In this document: positions 5,245-7,355 of the stretch, piece after piece
Position numbering within the stretch: position 1 is the first letter of the stretch
Layout: each line of letters begins with the position of its first letter
Origin: Leptospira sp. 96542
Lineage (GTDB): Bacteria > Spirochaetota > Leptospiria > Leptospirales > Leptospiraceae
Length of the DNA stretch: 7,355 bases
NCBI GenBank assembly: GCA_029310945.1
Contig: JARJFC010000106.1
Span: forward strand, 1-7,355
Direction of reading: 5' to 3'
Notes under the pieces: model-generated
What the model was told of the DNA's origin: nothing
What the model saw: only the letters and a program-made list of their open reading frames with translations
Database searches by the model: none
Made by a program: the position numbers and the translations under genes

Positions 5245-7355
5245 GTGACTTGATCCAGATAGTCGAACGCCATCTGCACATTGTGTGTTGTGCGTTCCAG
5301 CAATAGATCGGGGGCTTCTGGGATCTTCGAGAGGGATTTAAGGGCTTCCTTCAGGTAGACGTGTGCAAAGGCTTCGTTACCATGGGCACGCTCAATTTCA
5401 GCCAAGGCTGTTAATGCCACTGCATCATGCGGCCTGGCGCACAGGATACGTTCTGCAAGAATGGTAGCCTCGTGCCACTGCTTGCTCGAAAGCTCTTGGG
5501 ATGGTTCAAGAGGGCGTTGCGATTGAGATCCGCCCTTGGCACGCTCCAAAATCTTCTGCAAATTTTCATACGCAGACGAAAGTGGAATGCGCTTGCCGGG
5601 TGCCACGCCGACATGGAATTCCAGCTCGGGCAAGTCTGGTGGGTCATTGCACCATGCCTCAATCTGTGTATTCACCTGTTCGCGGGACCACTCCGGATGT
5701 TCCGACTCGAGCAGCCAATGCATCCATAGACGTCTCAAGGTAAGTCCGAAAGTGAGCATGAAGACATCTTCTCGCATGAGTACGCTGGACTCAAATTCGT
5801 CGCGCAACTGTTGGCGAATTTCATTGAGCGCTTGAACATCATTGGCCAATCTTGCCGCAATGGCAACATACTCGTCAGCGTTACGTGCGATCCATTCGTG
5901 CCGCCCTAGATGGGCCAGAATGCCTAAGCCCATGCGGGAGCGCATGCTGTCGCCGTTCATGGTGATCAACGGAACGCCCATCCATAACACATCGAAAGTC
6001 GTTGTTCCGCCGACGAGAGGGAATGGGTCAAGGGCGATGTCGATGCGATGGTAGGTCAGGTACTGATTGGCGTTGTTCAGCGGCACCAGCTCTAGGCGTG
6101 TGCCGTCTATGCCCAAACGCGTGCAGCGTGCGCGATACTCAGCAGCAAAGGCGGGTCTGTCGAAGTTCTTGCCTTCGATCAGCAATCTCGAATTTGGCAC
6201 TGTGCGGAGGATACGTCCCCACAGCGCGAGTACCTCATCGGTAAGTTTGCCCAGGTTGTTGCAGGAGCCAAAAGTCACGAAACCCTTGCTCAAGGCTGGG
6301 GCTGGGCGTATCTGATACGCAGGTTGATAACGCCAAAGTGGATTCCGGCTGTGCGGCCGATAACACGCGGCACCATCGGTTGGCATGGGATAGAGGCGTT
6401 CGGTATAAAGAGACTCGACGCCAGGTGGAAGTGTTATTCGGTCACAGAGCTGCCAATCGATGGCGGCGAGTCCAGTGGTGCCGGGATAACCGATGCAAGA
6501 CAGTTGCACTGGCGCAGGTTTGAGGGCCATGGCCAATAGCCCGTTGCTACCCGTGTGACCAGCCAGATCGATCAGTATATCGATCTGGGCTTCCTGAATG
6601 GCTTGAGCTTGCTCGTCCGGACTGCGCAGCGCTAGCTTGACGAAATGGTCCGCATGGCAGCGCACCCGTTCGGTGGCGCTATCTTCGTTTGGATAAAGGT
6701 AAAAAGCCCAAATCTCAAATTCACGCCGATCCAACTGTGCCAGCATCCCTTCGATGAAGTACATGACCGCGTGGGTTCGGAAGTCGGGGGAAAGAAACCC
6801 GACTCTCAAACGGCGCCATGGGCCGCCCTCTCGACGTGCCGCATGGTTGGGCCATTTGGGTATCAACGCAGGTTCGAAGACGGCGGCAAATTCGCGCGCT
6901 GCGACTGTCAGTTGCTGGGCCTGAGCTTGCGGATCGGCCAGCATGAAAAGCAGGCGGTTCGTGTGATTGGCGATGTCCGTCGGATCCAGCGCAATGGCAG
7001 CTTCACAGTCTCGAACGGCCTCGCGAACCTGGCCAAGTTCGCGTCGATGGATAGCCAACATGTTCAGCGCCGCGACTTTGTCACGCAGAGACTCAGCTAA
7101 TTCTTGGGCTTTCTGCGCGGCGCTCAAGCCCTCATGATGTAAACCTATCGGGTAACAAGCTTGCGCCAAGCGCAGCCAACCCATGGCGTGGCCTGGCTGT
7201 AAGGCGCAGACTTTCTGCAGAATGGGGAAAGCTTCGGCCATGCGATTGGCTTTCAATAGCAATTGCGCGTAGTTGATCAGCAAATCTGCATTCTCAGGAT
7301 GCAAGACCGCGCCATGGCGATAGGCTGTGATAGCCTCGTCGGGCTTTCCTAATTG
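5232..7355 (-). CDS. TPR-containing SPINDLY/O-GlcNAc-transferase-type glycosyltransferase (GT41-like), 5' end outside window
   Basis: The visible 707 residues run in from the right edge without a start; the TTG at 7304 is internal, because the frame continues upstream with good TPR sequence (LGKPDEAITAYRHGAVLHPE). Residues 1 to about 130 hold one partial and about three more TPR repeats, the likely acceptor-protein-binding part. From about 183 to 548 is the OGT catalytic region: VGFLSPDFRTHAVMYF with H195 at the conserved active-site position, IDLAGHTGSNGL, APVQLSCIGYPGTTG, FGSCNNLGKLT with K370 matching the catalytic lysine of O-GlcNAc transferases, LDPFPLVGGTTTFD and WMGVPL. About 160 residues follow, including a TPR-like pair near 625-680. 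It would transfer a sugar from a nucleotide donor to Ser/Thr of a cytoplasmic protein. It is convergent with the sugar operon, and bacterial homologues are often linked to flagellin glycosylation, so that is a plausible job. Acceptor and donor are not proven. Confidence 0.95.
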   Translation of the reverse strand, partial: QLGKPDEAITAYRHGAVLHPENADLLINYAQLLLKANRMAEAFPILQKVCALQPGHAMGWLRLAQACYPIGLHHEGLSAAQKAQELAESLRDKVAALNMLAIHRRELGQVREAVRDCEAAIALDPTDIANHTNRLLFMLADPQAQAQQLTVAAREFAAVFEPALIPKWPNHAARREGGPWRRLRVGFLSPDFRTHAVMYFIEGMLAQLDRREFEIWAFYLYPNEDSATERVRCHADHFVKLALRSPDEQAQAIQEAQIDILIDLAGHTGSNGLLAMALKPAPVQLSCIGYPGTTGLAAIDWQLCDRITLPPGVESLYTERLYPMPTDGAACYRPHSRNPLWRYQPAYQIRPAPALSKGFVTFGSCNNLGKLTDEVLALWGRILRTVPNSRLLIEGKNFDRPAFAAEYRARCTRLGIDGTRLELVPLNNANQYLTYHRIDIALDPFPLVGGTTTFDVLWMGVPLITMNGDSMRSRMGLGILAHLGRHEWIARNADEYVAIAARLANDVQALNEIRQQLRDEFESSVLMREDVFMLTFGLTLRRLWMHWLLESEHPEWSREQVNTQIEAWCNDPPDLPELEFHVGVAPGKRIPLSSAYENLQKILERAKGGSQSQRPLEPSQELSSKQWHEATILAERILCARPHDAVALTALAEIERAHGNEAFAHVYLKEALKSLSKIPEAPDLLLERTTHNVQMAFDYLDQVTERA

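Noticed and set aside
6645..7100. 151-codon plus-strand open frame antisense to the OGT-like gene.
   Set aside because: It opposes the conserved catalytic and TPR coding region, and its translation has no recognisable domain.
7302..7304. TTG as the start codon of the OGT-like gene.
   Set aside because: The frame continues to the right edge and the extra 17 residues complete a TPR helix pair, so the gene starts outside the window.

Overview
The window reads as a bacterial accessory glycan-biosynthesis locus. It probably comes from a proteobacterium of intermediate GC content; a beta- or gammaproteobacterium is a guess from protein style (WbqC, CmcI-like and SPINDLY/OGT-type proteins together), because no phylogenetic marker is present. 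There are no RNA genes, mobile elements or CRISPR arrays. Almost every base is coding, and no gene-free stretch exceeds about 70 bases.

Layout. Positions 1-5166 carry a tightly packed plus-strand operon. In order it holds the 3' end of an unidentified gene, a DegT/DnrJ/EryC1/StrS sugar aminotransferase, a PhyH-type Fe(II)/2-oxoglutarate dioxygenase, a three-domain methyltransferase (zinc-binding N-terminus, class I SAM core, C-methyltransferase-type C-terminus), a GNAT N-acyltransferase, a WbqC-family protein and a CmcI-family ('cephalosporin hydroxylase') protein. Neighbouring genes overlap by 4 to 14 bases, or are separated by 9 bases in one case, so a single coupled transcript that begins upstream of the window is likely. 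A 65-base convergent intergenic region (5167-5231) follows. It carries a G-rich hairpin and the start of a minus-strand intrinsic terminator. From 5232 to the right edge, on the minus strand, lies a large TPR plus SPINDLY/O-GlcNAc-transferase-type glycosyltransferase whose 5' end is outside the window.

How the genes may work together (inference). The aminotransferase would place an amino group on a 4-keto or 3-keto nucleotide sugar and the GNAT enzyme would acylate it. The dioxygenase and the two SAM-type proteins would add hydroxyl or methyl decorations, and WbqC has an unassigned role in the same pathway. The convergent OGT-like enzyme could be the protein glycosyltransferase that uses the finished sugar. 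The combination resembles flagellin or surface-protein glycosylation islands and O-antigen islands, but no flagellin, polymerase or flippase gene is visible here to decide between them.
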